A DNA stretch of 64,000 nt from Beduinella massiliensis. Lineage in GTDB: Bacteria > Bacillota > Clostridia > Christensenellales > Aristaeellaceae. The notes beneath the pieces are model-generated. The model had not been told where the DNA came from and made no database searches. It saw only the letters and a list, made by a program, of their open reading frames with translations. Shown here in pieces: positions 25,410 through 33,960 of this stretch (its first letter is position 1; each line of letters opens with the position of its first letter). Position numbers and translations under genes: made by a program. Location of the stretch: contig NZ_LT963430.1 of assembly GCF_900199405.1 (NCBI RefSeq), positions 3,317,605 through 3,381,604 on the forward strand, in the 5' to 3' direction.

Positions 25410-26930
25410 TTAGTCTGATACGCCGTCTTCCAGCTTTCTATATTTCTCGTACCATTCGTTTGCGCGCTGTTCGACGACGTCGCCGCCTGTGCGATACCAT
25501 TCGCTCACAAACTCGTCAAACTTTTCGATCGGCCATTCTCCCGTAACAATATTGACCGCGTACTCGTAGAAGAGCTTATGATTCTTGTGATCCGGATAAC
25601 CGTCGTAAACGGTAAGCGGCAAACCGTCTCCGGCAATCGTCCTAGACGCCGGGAATGTGGTGTTCTGCATGTCCACCAGCATCTCGCCGAGTCCATCCGG
25701 CTTCACCGCGCAGATGTTGTTGACAAAGAAGTCCGCATCGTTCGCCTGCAATCCCTTCAGTCCGTGATACCGCTTACCGAACAGGTCCGCCGAATCCTTT
25801 TCGGGGTAATAAACAACCTTTCCATCCACCATGTCCCAGGTATCGCCTTGTATACCGTAAGCCGTAAATAGCCTTCCTTCTTCCGTTTCAAACCAATTCA
25901 GGTATTTCAACACGTTCGCCGCATTCTGCTCGTTCGACTTTGGGAAACACCAATCGCGGTTCGCCACTTCCAGCCGGCAAATAAACCCGTCATAGCCGTC
26001 TACCTTGGGCGGAGCAATGGCCGACAGCTTTGCTTCGGGATTGACATGCTGCAAATTCGTGAAGTAAGCCGTATCCGCCTGATGAAGCACGTGGTAGAAC
26101 AATCCCACCTGATCGTTTTGAATCTTCGCGTTGAAGTCCGTTCCGGAATTCAGAAAAGCCTCCGGATCGATCAAGCCTTCCGCATAAAGCTCAGCCATAA
26201 AGGCCAAAGCATCCTTGGCGTTTTGCGTGATCGCCGAATACATTAGCTTTCCATCGTAGATGTCCCACAACGGATCCGAGTTAAACATCGGCACACCATA
26301 CATGGCAAAAAATCCATGCATCCAGTTAGGATCAGACTGGAAAGTCGTGGGCAGCTCATCCTGAAGCCCGTTTCCATTTGGATCCCGATCCCGGAACGCC
26401 CGCAGGACTTCGACCAGTTCATCCTTTGTCTGAGGCTTTTCCAGCCCCAGCTTGTCCAGCCAGTCCTGACGAATGATCCAGCCGCGCTCTGCGTAGTCGA
26501 TGTATACCTGCGGAATAATGTAAATGTGCCCATCCTTGGAGTCTGCTCGCATCAGATTCCACACGCGCTCCGGGATGTTCTTCCACATGTCCGGTGCGTA
26601 AAGCGGCAACAGGTCATCCAGCGGCACAGCGGCGTCCTGCTCCACCAGCGTCGCATCCACGCCTGTGTTGAGCGGCCTAAACACGTCCGGCACGTTCATG
26701 CCTGATGCGAAGATCATCTGCAGCCCCTCTGCATAGTTGCCTGAAATGGCTCGTATTTCCGGTTCCACGCCTGTCTTTTCGGTCACGTACCGTACATAGG
26801 GGTGATCCGCTTCCGGCGGCGATGACCAAGTTCTCAAGATAGAGACCTTGGGCGCGTCCTGCGCGAAAGCTGTGCTCGACGCTAAGCAAACAAAAGCCAG
26901 CGCAAGCGCAAACAAGTTCCTCTTCTTCAT
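25410..26930 (-). CDS. extracellular sugar/oligosaccharide-binding protein (LplA/LipO type)
   Basis: A 506-residue solute-binding protein, the size of the LplA/YtcQ group that works with LplB- and YtcP-type permeases. The signal peptide is MKKRNLFALALAFVCLASSTAFA-QD; the expected lipobox Cys is absent at the cleavage site, so it may be released or anchored otherwise. DRDPNGNGLQDELPTTF carries the calcium-binding-like D-x-NGNG-x-D loop frequent in this family. GGGAG precedes the ATG. It is the third gene of the operon, after the two permeases; as usual for Bacillota, no dedicated ATPase is present and a shared MsmX-type ATPase is expected. Confidence 0.93.
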   Translation of the reverse strand: MKKRNLFALALAFVCLASSTAFAQDAPKVSILRTWSSPPEADHPYVRYVTEKTGVEPEIRAISGNYAEGLQMIFASGMNVPDVFRPLNTGVDATLVEQDAAVPLDDLLPLYAPDMWKNIPERVWNLMRADSKDGHIYIIPQVYIDYAERGWIIRQDWLDKLGLEKPQTKDELVEVLRAFRDRDPNGNGLQDELPTTFQSDPNWMHGFFAMYGVPMFNSDPLWDIYDGKLMYSAITQNAKDALAFMAELYAEGLIDPEAFLNSGTDFNAKIQNDQVGLFYHVLHQADTAYFTNLQHVNPEAKLSAIAPPKVDGYDGFICRLEVANRDWCFPKSNEQNAANVLKYLNWFETEEGRLFTAYGIQGDTWDMVDGKVVYYPEKDSADLFGKRYHGLKGLQANDADFFVNNICAVKPDGLGEMLVDMQNTTFPASRTIAGDGLPLTVYDGYPDHKNHKLFYEYAVNIVTGEWPIEKFDEFVSEWYRTGGDVVEQRANEWYEKYRKLEDGVSD

Positions 26931-26997
26931 TCGTCTCCCTGCCTTCTTTCTTAAATTTTATGTGTTTTGGCGCGGTGCACACACGCCAAATCCATAC

Positions 26998-27858
26998 TCA
27001 TTCTTTAATTGCACCGATCATCACTCCGGCTGTAAAATACTTTTGCAAAAATGGATATACCGCCAAAATTGGAAGTGTAACCACAATAATCGTCGCCATC
27101 TGTAAAGTGGTATTGTTGTAATTTACGTCCAGATAGACACCTGGCGTTTCCACGCTCGTCTCCACATAGCTGCGAACGATAATCTGCAATGGCTGCAAAT
27201 TTTTGTCGTAGATAAACATCAGGGCGTTATAGAAAATGTTCCAGTAAGAAACGGCATAAAATAGCGCGATCGTAGCCAATACAGGCTTAGCCGTCGGCAA
27301 AACAATCGAAAATAGCAGTCTTGCATCCCCGCAGCCATCGATACGTCCGCTATCAATGAGCGCCTCCGGCGTTTCCTCAAAGAACGAACGCATAATGACC
27401 AGATTAAAAGCATCTACCGTGAGCGGCAAAATCAATGCCCAGACCGTGTTCAGTAGCTTAAAGCTTTTTACCGTAAGGAAAAAAGGAATGACGGGCGCTT
27501 GAAAGACCATGGTTAACAGCACAAAAATCATGACGCCTCTACGCGGCCTAAACTCCTTACGCGAAACCGCGTACGCCATCAACGCCGTGACCACAATGCT
27601 CAATCCTGTGCCCACCAATGTAACAAAAATCGTTACGCTCATCGACCTCCAGATGCGCGGTTCAGCAAGCACATGTGCGTAAGAGTCGCCCGTAATCTTT
27701 TTGGGCAGGATATTAATCTCGTTCCGCTCTACCGGGATGCGTGAACTGATGGAAATGGATATCACGCGCACAAACGGCAGAAGCATGCTCAGCGCAATGA
27801 CGACGAGTAAAACAAGAACAAATATTTTACCCGGGCTCATCCGTCTTTTCACGGTCAA
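26998..27858 (-). CDS. carbohydrate ABC transporter permease (LplC/YtcP type)
   Basis: A 286-residue inner-membrane subunit with six hydrophobic helices. The cytoplasmic EAA loop, which docks the ATPase, reads EETPEALIDSGRIDGCGDAR. The C-terminal FLQKYFTAGVMIGAIKE is the family ending. The start TTG overlaps the stop of the partner permease (TTGA); a GTG at 27852 is the alternative. Forms a heterodimer with the neighbouring LplB-type subunit. Confidence 0.93.
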   Translation of the reverse strand: MTVKRRMSPGKIFVLVLLVVIALSMLLPFVRVISISISSRIPVERNEINILPKKITGDSYAHVLAEPRIWRSMSVTIFVTLVGTGLSIVVTALMAYAVSRKEFRPRRGVMIFVLLTMVFQAPVIPFFLTVKSFKLLNTVWALILPLTVDAFNLVIMRSFFEETPEALIDSGRIDGCGDARLLFSIVLPTAKPVLATIALFYAVSYWNIFYNALMFIYDKNLQPLQIIVRSYVETSVETPGVYLDVNYNNTTLQMATIIVVTLPILAVYPFLQKYFTAGVMIGAIKE

Positions 27859-28778
27859 TACACCCCTCTTCCGGTCGCACGTTTGGACAGGCTATTGCAC
27901 AGAACCATCAATACAAGTCCAAAAACCGATTTAAAGAGACCAATGGCCGTCGTGACGGAGTACTTTCCCTCGCATACGCCATACCGATACACATAAGTAT
28001 CCAAAATGTCTCCCACCGACTGGGTCACAGGCGTCATCAGGACGTATATCTGTTCAAATCCAAGGTTCAGAAAATTGCCCACGCGCAGCAGAAACATGAT
28101 CGTAATCGTCGGCATCAGAAGCGGCAACGTAATGTAGAGAGACTGCTTCAAGCGTGATGCCCCCTCTACAACGGCCGCCTCATATAATTCGGGGCTGATC
28201 CCTGCTATGGCAGCCAAATAGACGATCGCGCTCCAGCCAACCTCCTTCCAGATAGAGGAAAGGATAACGATAGGAACAAAGCAATCGACCTTTTGCATGT
28301 ACAGGATCGGGTCCATTCCCATGGAGACTCGAAGGGTATTGAATATACCGTTAAGGCTCAATATTTCAAACAAAATGCTGCCAAGAATCGCCCAGGAAAG
28401 AAAATGTGGGAGGTAAAGGACCGTTTGCATGCATCGCTTGACCTTTCGGTTCCCCACTTCATTCAGCAAAAGCGCCAGAAGAATCGGTGCAGGAAATCCA
28501 TACAATATTTGAGCGAAGCCTATTTTAACGGTATTGCCCAGAATGCGATAAAAATCGGGATATTGAAAGATATAGCGGAAGTTTTCCAAGCCGACCCACG
28601 GACTTTGAAACAGCCCCTTAAATATTTGATAATTCTGAAAAGCGATTACGGATCCAAGAAGCGGCACATATTTAAATGCTATAAAGTAAGCCATCCCGGG
28701 CAATATCATCCAGTATAAGGCCTTATGCCTTCGCATGTTTTGCCAAAGCGTCTCTTTCTTTCCTTGTCTTAGCATCAT
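27855..28778 (-). CDS. carbohydrate ABC transporter permease (LplB/YteP type)
   Basis: A 307-residue inner-membrane subunit. The family opening is recognisable: WMILPGMAYFIAFKYVPLLG followed by FQNYQIFKGLFQSPWVGLEN (each quoted in part). The EAA loop is ISPELYEAAVVEGASRLKQ, and the tail LCNSLSKRATGRGVY is typical. A GGGGGAGAAGGGG stretch precedes two consecutive ATG codons. It lies 23 bases after the GntR regulator and is the first transporter gene of the operon. Confidence 0.94.
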   Translation of the reverse strand: MMLRQGKKETLWQNMRRHKALYWMILPGMAYFIAFKYVPLLGSVIAFQNYQIFKGLFQSPWVGLENFRYIFQYPDFYRILGNTVKIGFAQILYGFPAPILLALLLNEVGNRKVKRCMQTVLYLPHFLSWAILGSILFEILSLNGIFNTLRVSMGMDPILYMQKVDCFVPIVILSSIWKEVGWSAIVYLAAIAGISPELYEAAVVEGASRLKQSLYITLPLLMPTITIMFLLRVGNFLNLGFEQIYVLMTPVTQSVGDILDTYVYRYGVCEGKYSVTTAIGLFKSVFGLVLMVLCNSLSKRATGRGVY

Positions 28779-28801
28779 GGCCCCTTCTCCCCCTTTCAGC
28801 T

Positions 28802-29437
28802 TTACAATATCCCCATGACTTCCCTACGGATTCTGCGAATATGCTGCTCCGTCTGATCGCGAGCCTCCTGCCCCATACCCAGTTCAATATACCGAAGCAT
28901 TTCTCCATGCTCTTGCGTGGATCTCCGCTTATCCAGCATTACGCGCGTCACGAGCATACGCGTGTAGTAGATCTGGCCCGCCACCTCTTTTAAGGCATCC
29001 ACGATGAACTTATTGGGACACAAATTGCGCATATCTACATGAAACTGATCGTCCGCTTCAACCCATGCATCGATATCATTTCTGTCCAAGGCCGCATCCA
29101 TCTCAGCAATTCTTGCATGCAATCCAGAAAAGTCCAATTTCTCTCTGTGTTCCGCCAAAATGCAGGCAAGCTTTGCTTCAAGCGCCTCGGTAAACTCATA
29201 CGCCATGTCGATTTCCGTCTTGCTAAACTGTTTCACGATGACCCCCTTCCTTGGTATATATTCCAAAAGCCCCTCGCTCCGCAGACGCACCAGCGCTTCT
29301 CTCACGGGGGTTCTGCTCATTTGAAGCTTTTCTGCAAGCTCCACTTCTGAAACGGGATAGCCTCCAAACAGAGAACCATCGAAAATGCTGGCTCGAATTT
29401 CTTCATATGCCTTATTCGTTCTCGATACCTTATCCAT
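28802..29437 (-). CDS. GntR-family regulator, FadR subfamily
   Basis: A 211-residue regulator. The winged helix (about 5-70) has LAEKLQMSRTPVREALVRLR and GLLEYIPRKGVIV. The C-terminal all-helical FCD effector domain has EADDQFHVDMRNL and EHGEMLRYIELG with the usual metal-binding Asp/His residues. The ATG at 29437 follows AAAGGAGAG; a longer in-frame reading would begin upstream of the promoter and is rejected. First gene of the operon, with a 34-bp palindrome lying across its promoter: autoregulation with sugar or sugar-acid release is expected. Confidence 0.93.
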   Translation of the reverse strand: MDKVSRTNKAYEEIRASIFDGSLFGGYPVSEVELAEKLQMSRTPVREALVRLRSEGLLEYIPRKGVIVKQFSKTEIDMAYEFTEALEAKLACILAEHREKLDFSGLHARIAEMDAALDRNDIDAWVEADDQFHVDMRNLCPNKFIVDALKEVAGQIYYTRMLVTRVMLDKRRSTQEHGEMLRYIELGMGQEARDQTEQHIRRIRREVMGIL

Positions 29438-29450
29438 GCCACGCTCTCCT

Positions 29451-29484
29451 TTGTATTCTTCAATGTATACATTATAGAATACAA
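29451..29484 (-). promoter_or_regulatory. 34-bp palindromic operator for the GntR-family regulator
   Basis: Outer arms TTGTATTCT and AGAATACAA are perfect complements and the centre AATGTATACATT is a perfect 12-bp palindrome; only the two dinucleotides between them differ (TC and AT). It covers the -10 box and start site of the glycan-use operon. GntR/FadR proteins typically bind such TTGTATACAA-like palindromes. Confidence 0.75.
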
Positions 29485-29499
29485 TATGAGTCCTGTCAA
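29471..29499 (-). promoter_or_regulatory. consensus promoter of the glycan-use operon
   Basis: Leftward -35 TTGACA (29494-29499), 17-bp spacer, -10 TATAAT (29471-29476): a perfect match to the vegetative sigma consensus, overlapped by the palindromic operator, so tight repression is expected. From here to 29668 there is no gene and no further signal I can support. Confidence 0.85.
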
Positions 29500-29668
29500 T
29501 ATACTGCATTGCTTTTTAGGCGTTTTTCTCCAAAAAGAAAAACCAGATAATCCATTCATTTTATAATTGGAGACAAAAAATAGCGACAGAAAAAGATACG
29601 CGGCTAAATTCCCGCTCTGCTCTGCCACTATTTTATGTATTTCACATTGTCCGTCCCATTCGCTGTCC

Positions 29669-30379
29669 TTACACCCCCGCGAGCGTCCGCACGACCTCGC
29701 CCGCGAGGATCAGCCCCGCGCAGGAGGGCACGAAGGAGACGCTTCCCGGCGTCTGCCGCCGACCCGCCGCGGCGGGCTCGCCCAGGTCGAGCGGCCTGCG
29801 CGGCTCCTCGGTCGAGTAGAGCACCTTCACGCGCCCGATGCCGCGCGCCTTGAGCTCCCGGCGCATCACGCGGGCGAGCGGGCACACGCTCGTGTTCTCA
29901 ATCCAATCGATCCGAAACCGCGTGGGGTCGAGCTTGTTGCCCGTGCCCATGGAGCTGATGATATCGACCCCCGCGGCCCGCGCCCGCTCGATCAGCGTCA
30001 GCTTGGAGGACACCGTGTCGATCGCGTCCACGACGTAGGAAAAGGAGGCCATGTCCACCTCTCCCGCCGTTTCGGCGGTGTAAAACAGCCGCCGCGCGTG
30101 CACCCGTGCGTCGGCATTGACCGCGAGGACGCGCTCCCGCGCCACCTCCACCTTGGGGCGGCCGATCGTCTCAAGGGTTGCGACGAGCTGGCGGTTCACG
30201 TTGGTGAGGCTCACCACGTCGTCGTCGAACACGGACAGCTCGCCCACGCCGCAGCGGGCGAGCGCCTCCACCACGTAGGAGCCGACGCCGCCCACGCCGA
30301 ACACCGCGACGTGCGCCCCGCGCAGGCGTTCCATCCCCTCTTCCCCCAGGAGCATCTGCGTTCGCGAAAATGCGTTCAT
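29669..30379 (-). CDS. tcdA: tRNA threonylcarbamoyladenosine dehydratase
   Basis: A 236-residue E1-like (ThiF/MoeB) ATP-dependent enzyme that cyclises t6A37 of ANN-decoding tRNAs to ct6A. The opening FSRTQMLLGEEGMERLRGAH and the nucleotide loop VFGVGGVGSYVVEALAR (28-34 GXGGXG) are typical, as are DDDVVSLTNVNRQ, VVDAIDTVSSKLTLI and the Cys in NTSVCPLARVMRRELK. The ATG at 30379 follows GGGGAGGG. It stands downstream of the peptidoglycan-binding gene, separated by a GC-rich hairpin. Confidence 0.94.
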   Translation of the reverse strand: MNAFSRTQMLLGEEGMERLRGAHVAVFGVGGVGSYVVEALARCGVGELSVFDDDVVSLTNVNRQLVATLETIGRPKVEVARERVLAVNADARVHARRLFYTAETAGEVDMASFSYVVDAIDTVSSKLTLIERARAAGVDIISSMGTGNKLDPTRFRIDWIENTSVCPLARVMRRELKARGIGRVKVLYSTEEPRRPLDLGEPAAAGRRQTPGSVSFVPSCAGLILAGEVVRTLAGV

Positions 30380-30413
30380 GCGGGCCCTCCCCTTCTTCGT
30401 TTCCACCGAAAAT

Positions 30414-30477
30414 GGGCGGCGGCCGTCTCCCCGCCGGGCCCCCTCCGGCCCGCGCGGGAATTTTCAGCCGCCGCCCT
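30414..30477 (-). terminator. GC-rich hairpin between the peptidoglycan-binding gene and tcdA
   Basis: GGGCGGCGGC (30414-30423) pairs with GCCGCCGCCC (30468-30477); the 44-base interior holds CCCGC/GCGGG-type pairs. Only ATTTTC follows on the minus strand, so it may attenuate more than terminate. Confidence 0.45.
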
Positions 30478-30488
30478 TCGCGTATCCT

Positions 30489-32825
30489 TTACTTGATCAT
30501 CTTCTGCGTCGCTTCCCAGCCGGCGAGGATCGCCTTCTGGTGCGACACCGCGTACGGTCCCGTCTCCTCCGCCTCGCTCATCTCGCGCGGGAAATGGATG
30601 CACAGGTGGCCGTCGAAGTTGTTGTCCTTGATGGAGCCCGACAGGTGCGGTACGTTGTGCATGGAGGCGATGTACGTCTGCCCGTCCGGCATCGTGATCC
30701 AGACCGCCTTCGGCGTCCAGGTGTTCTTGTTGCCGAACGCCTTGTACATGATCGCCGTGTCGTCCGCCGTGCGCGGCTGCGAGTCGGCATGCGCGCCGTT
30801 GGACATCATCACGCACTGCCAGGTGTAGCCGGTCGCGAAGTCGTAGATCTGCATGACCGTCCCGGCCTTGTACTTGGGCCTGATGCCGGTGTACCAATTG
30901 ACGTTTCTGACGCTCGCCGCGTTCGGCGCGGTCGTCGTCTGTCCGCCGGAAGAACCGCCCGGATTCTCCGTGCCGCCCGTGGTGCCGGAGCCCGACATCG
31001 CGTACAGCTTGTTGAGCGTACTCACGCCTGCGACGCCGTCGGCCGTGAGTCCGTTGGCCCGCTGGAACGAGCGCACCGCTTCCTCGGTGATGGTGCCGAA
31101 GTTGCCCGTGACCGAGCCCGTGTAGTAGCCCAGATCCTTGAGCTTCTGCTGCATGTTCTTCACCAGCGTGCCCTGGCTGCCGCGCTTCAGCGTGCTGGAA
31201 TCCGTGGCCGTGGAGTATGCCTTGGCGCTCGCGCCGTACAGCACGGTCTGCGTGTTCTTGCCCGCGATGCCGTCGGCCGTGAGTCCGTTGGAGGACTGGA
31301 AGGTCATCAGCGCCGTCTCGGTGGCCGAGCCGAACACGCCGTCCGCGCTGCCCGCGAGATACCCCAGATCCTTCAGGCGCTGCTGCAGGTTCTTCACGTC
31401 CGTGCCCTGGCTGCCCAGGCGCAGCGTCGTATTGCTGACCTTGCTCGACTCGTCGCTCACCGCGCCGCTTCCAGACCCGCCGCTCGTGCCGGTGGAGGGC
31501 GTCGCGTTCAGCATCGCCAGCGTCTTCGGGCCCGCCACGCCGTCCGCGCCCAGGTTCTTATCCTTCTGGTACAGCCGCACGGCTTCCTTCGTCAGGCGGC
31601 CGTAGCTGCCCGTGATCTCGCCCGTATAATAGCCCAGATCCTTGAGCTTCTGCTGCAGCGCCGTCACCTGCACGCCGCTGGAGCCCTCCATCAGCGTCGC
31701 CGAGGTGTCGGTCGTTCCGCTGTTCGTGTCGCCGGAGGGGGTTTCCTGCGTACCCCCCGTCGTCTCGCTGAAGAGCTTGGCGAGCGTCTTCTGCCCCGCG
31801 ATGCCGTCCGCGCCCAGTCCGTTCTTCTTCTGGTACTGGCGCACGGCCTCCTTCGTCAGGCGGCCGTAGCTGCCCGTGATCTCGCCCGTGTACAGGCCCA
31901 GGTCCTTGAGCTTCTGCTGCAGCGCCGTCACGTCCGCGCCGCTCGCGCCCTCGCGCAGCGTGGCGGAAACTACCGTCTGCACGCTGCCGGTACCGGTGCT
32001 GGTGCCGGAAGAGGTGCTTTCCCCGTACAGCTTGGCCTGCGTCTTCTGCCCCGCGATACCGTCCGCGCCCAGTCCGTTCTTCTTCTGGTACTGGCGCACG
32101 GCCTCCTTCGTCAGGCGGCCGTAGCTGCCCGTCACTTCTCCGTCGTAGTAGCCCAGGTCCTTGAGCTTTTGCTGCAGCGCCGTCACGTCCGCGCCCGTAT
32201 CGTTCAGATTGAGCGAGCGATAGACGCCGGTCGCGCCGCCTCCGCTGACGCTGCCTCCGCCTGCGGTGCCGATGACGCCCAGGAGCAGCTCCTGCGTCTT
32301 CTCGCCCGCCACGCCGTCGGCCTTCAGGCCGTTTTCTTCCTGAAACAGGCGCACCGCGTAGACGGTCGAGTCGTCGTACTTCTTGTCCGGCTCGCCGTCA
32401 AAAAAGCCCAGCGTCGCCAGGCGCGTCTCCAGCGCGAGCACGTCCTCGCCCGAGGAGCCCTTGCTCAGCGTGCGGTAGGAGGTCACGGAGGTGTTGTATC
32501 CCGTCGTCGCGCCGGTGAACGTGGTGCCGCCCTTGACCGTCACCACGTCGGAGCGCACGTACCCCTTCTTGGAGCCGTACTTGACGTAATACCACTCGCC
32601 CTGGGTGTCCATGACCTCCAGCTCGGCGTTCGGGGCGAGCACCACCAGAATGTCGCTCTGCGTGGTGGCGCCTTTGCGCAGGTAGACGTGCCCGTTGGCC
32701 AGCACCGTCTCCGCGAATGCGGAAAAAGGCGCCGCCGCCATGCACGTGGCCAGTATCGCACCCGCCAGCGCGCGGCTTACCGCCTTCTTCACACCGCAAT
32801 ATCTTCCCAGCACCATCATGCGCAC
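30489..32825 (-). CDS. secreted protein with SH3-like domain, six peptidoglycan-binding repeats and a clostridial C-terminal domain
   Basis: 778 residues. Signal peptide (ALAGAILATCMAAAPFSAFA), then an SH3-like domain (about 40-100: VYLRKGATTQSDILVVL, WYYVKYGSKKGYVRSDV). Six PG_binding_1 units follow, each with the core (L)QQ(K)LKDLGYY-G, Y/FG-T-A-V-Q-NGL-ADG(I/V)AG, separated by Ser/Gly/Thr-rich linkers. Repeats 2-4 are almost identical. The C-terminal 130 residues (from NWYTGIRPKYKAG) contain GAHADSQPRTADDTAIM, ASMHNVPHLSGSI and DGHLCIHFPRE, a conserved clostridial module with Cys and His residues whose activity I cannot name. Likely a wall-bound sporulation or cell-wall remodelling factor. 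Confidence 0.88.
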   Translation of the reverse strand: MRMMVLGRYCGVKKAVSRALAGAILATCMAAAPFSAFAETVLANGHVYLRKGATTQSDILVVLAPNAELEVMDTQGEWYYVKYGSKKGYVRSDVVTVKGGTTFTGATTGYNTSVTSYRTLSKGSSGEDVLALETRLATLGFFDGEPDKKYDDSTVYAVRLFQEENGLKADGVAGEKTQELLLGVIGTAGGGSVSGGGATGVYRSLNLNDTGADVTALQQKLKDLGYYDGEVTGSYGRLTKEAVRQYQKKNGLGADGIAGQKTQAKLYGESTSSGTSTGTGSVQTVVSATLREGASGADVTALQQKLKDLGLYTGEITGSYGRLTKEAVRQYQKKNGLGADGIAGQKTLAKLFSETTGGTQETPSGDTNSGTTDTSATLMEGSSGVQVTALQQKLKDLGYYTGEITGSYGRLTKEAVRLYQKDKNLGADGVAGPKTLAMLNATPSTGTSGGSGSGAVSDESSKVSNTTLRLGSQGTDVKNLQQRLKDLGYLAGSADGVFGSATETALMTFQSSNGLTADGIAGKNTQTVLYGASAKAYSTATDSSTLKRGSQGTLVKNMQQKLKDLGYYTGSVTGNFGTITEEAVRSFQRANGLTADGVAGVSTLNKLYAMSGSGTTGGTENPGGSSGGQTTTAPNAASVRNVNWYTGIRPKYKAGTVMQIYDFATGYTWQCVMMSNGAHADSQPRTADDTAIMYKAFGNKNTWTPKAVWITMPDGQTYIASMHNVPHLSGSIKDNNFDGHLCIHFPREMSEAEETGPYAVSHQKAILAGWEATQKMIK
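31000..32440 (-). repeat. internal coding repeats (peptidoglycan-binding units)
   Basis: Six coding repeats. The best pair is nearly identical over more than 70 bases: the segment beginning CCGTCCGCGCCCAGTCCGTT at 31804 recurs at 32059, an offset of 255 bp. Such near-identity points to recent unit duplication or gene conversion and makes repeat number prone to change. Confidence 0.8.
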
Positions 32826-32848
32826 CCCACTTTTGATCTTGTGTGAAT

Positions 32849-32877
32849 ATTTTATGACGGACGCCGGGATTTGTCAA
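32849..32877 (-). promoter_or_regulatory. promoter of the peptidoglycan-binding protein gene
   Basis: Leftward -35 TTGACA (32872-32877), 17-bp spacer, -10 TAAAAT (32849-32854), 24 bases before the start codon region. Confidence 0.75.
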
Positions 32878-32953
32878 TACGATTTTTAACATTTCCGTAA
32901 TATTTAACTTAAATATGTAAGATAAGGAAACCTTTCCGAAATATTGATGGCAT

Positions 32954-33766
32954 TCAGCGCATCAGCGGCAGCAGCGCCAGCGAGACGGCGAGCACCGCGG
33001 CTCCCAGCGCGAGCCACAGCAGCAGCGCCGTCTGCACCACGTCGCCCGCGATCGGGTCGTGCGTGGGCTCCTGCCCGATGCCCACGGCGGCGGCGGTCAC
33101 GCGCGAAAGCCGCCCCTCCAGCGGGGTTTTGAGCATGCCGAGCGCCGCCTCCACCTCCAGCCCGCACAGCGCGGTCAGCAGCGCGCACAGCCCGGCGTAT
33201 AGCCATTCGCTCGCGCGATAAAGGACGCGCCGGACGCGCAGGAAGAGCGGCTCCTCCCGCCACAGGCAGAGCACCGCAGCGTAGGCGCAGGCGAGGGCCG
33301 GGCCCAGGCGCAGGGGCGTTCCCACGAGCGCGAGCAGCGCGCCCGCAAAGGCCACGTGCGCGGTATTCAAGCTGATCTTTTCGCAGGCAGCGCGCACCAC
33401 GTCCTCGTATGTGTGCGCCTGCGCGCCGTTTCCGAGCGCCTCGGCCGCCCCGCGCACGTCCCCTTCCTCCAGCAGCGCACGCGCGCGCATCCCCTCGTCC
33501 ATCAGCGCGCGCACGGGCAGGGCGAGGGCGAGCAGCGCCACGCGAACGGCGGGATGCAGGAGCGACAGCAGCGCCGCCAGGAGGGCGATCACGCCGGCGG
33601 CGGCGCGGGCAGCCAGGCGCCCTGCGTCCTCCGCGCGCCGCCGGGCGATGAGCCGCTCGAGCAGCGCGCACAGGCGGGCGGGCAGCGCAAAGCAGGCGGC
33701 GTGCACCGCGGGTACCTCGGAAAGCAGACAGGAAAGCGCGAGCGCGAGCGGCAATTCAAAGAACAC
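32954..33766 (-). CDS. divergent CbiB/CobD-like membrane protein
   Basis: About 270 residues with several hydrophobic helices. The middle segment (GDVRGAAEALGNGAQAHTYE, DVVRAACEKISLNTAHVAFA) and the region PLEGRLSRVTAAAVGI resemble the cobalamin synthesis protein CbiB (adenosylcobinamide-phosphate synthase), where the pattern is R-D-T...V-R-A-x-E-x-x-x-E-N and P-N-A-G-x-x-x-x-x-x-A-G-A-L-G. Here the RDT and EN residues are changed, so activity is doubtful. There are no other cobalamin genes in the window. Start: a GTG seven bases after AAGGAGG (33766). An orphan or repurposed homologue is the best description. Confidence 0.55.
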   Translation of the reverse strand: MFFELPLALALSCLLSEVPAVHAACFALPARLCALLERLIARRRAEDAGRLAARAAAGVIALLAALLSLLHPAVRVALLALALPVRALMDEGMRARALLEEGDVRGAAEALGNGAQAHTYEDVVRAACEKISLNTAHVAFAGALLALVGTPLRLGPALACAYAAVLCLWREEPLFLRVRRVLYRASEWLYAGLCALLTALCGLEVEAALGMLKTPLEGRLSRVTAAAVGIGQEPTHDPIAGDVVQTALLLWLALGAAVLAVSLALLPLMR

Positions 33767-33833
33767 CGGCACCCCTCCTTCATTTCATCCTCGGTTCATT
33801 ATGCCATGCGCCTGACCGCGTGTCAAATCACAG

Positions 33834-33862
33834 TTGCTTCCTTTGGCAAGGGGTGATATGAT
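33834..33862 (+). promoter_or_regulatory. promoter of the small ABC exporter operon
   Basis: Rightward -35 TTGCTT (33834-33839), 17-bp spacer, -10 TATGAT (33857-33862). Confidence 0.6.
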
Positions 33863-33960
33863 GGTTCCGTAGGGGGACAGGCTTCCTGCTTCTGTTCCCA
33901 TGAAAACGCACGTCTTCGCGGCGCTTTTGCCGCGGGGCCCGATCCTGAAGGAGGCGCCCC

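Noticed and set aside
31000-32440. CRISPR-like or VNTR array
   Set aside because: The repeats are in-frame protein domains with a long period; no short direct repeats with unique spacers and no cas genes.
30378-32846. Open frame of 822 codons opposite the peptidoglycan-binding repeat gene
   Set aside because: Follows the repeats of the real gene on the other strand; composition is that of a shadow frame.
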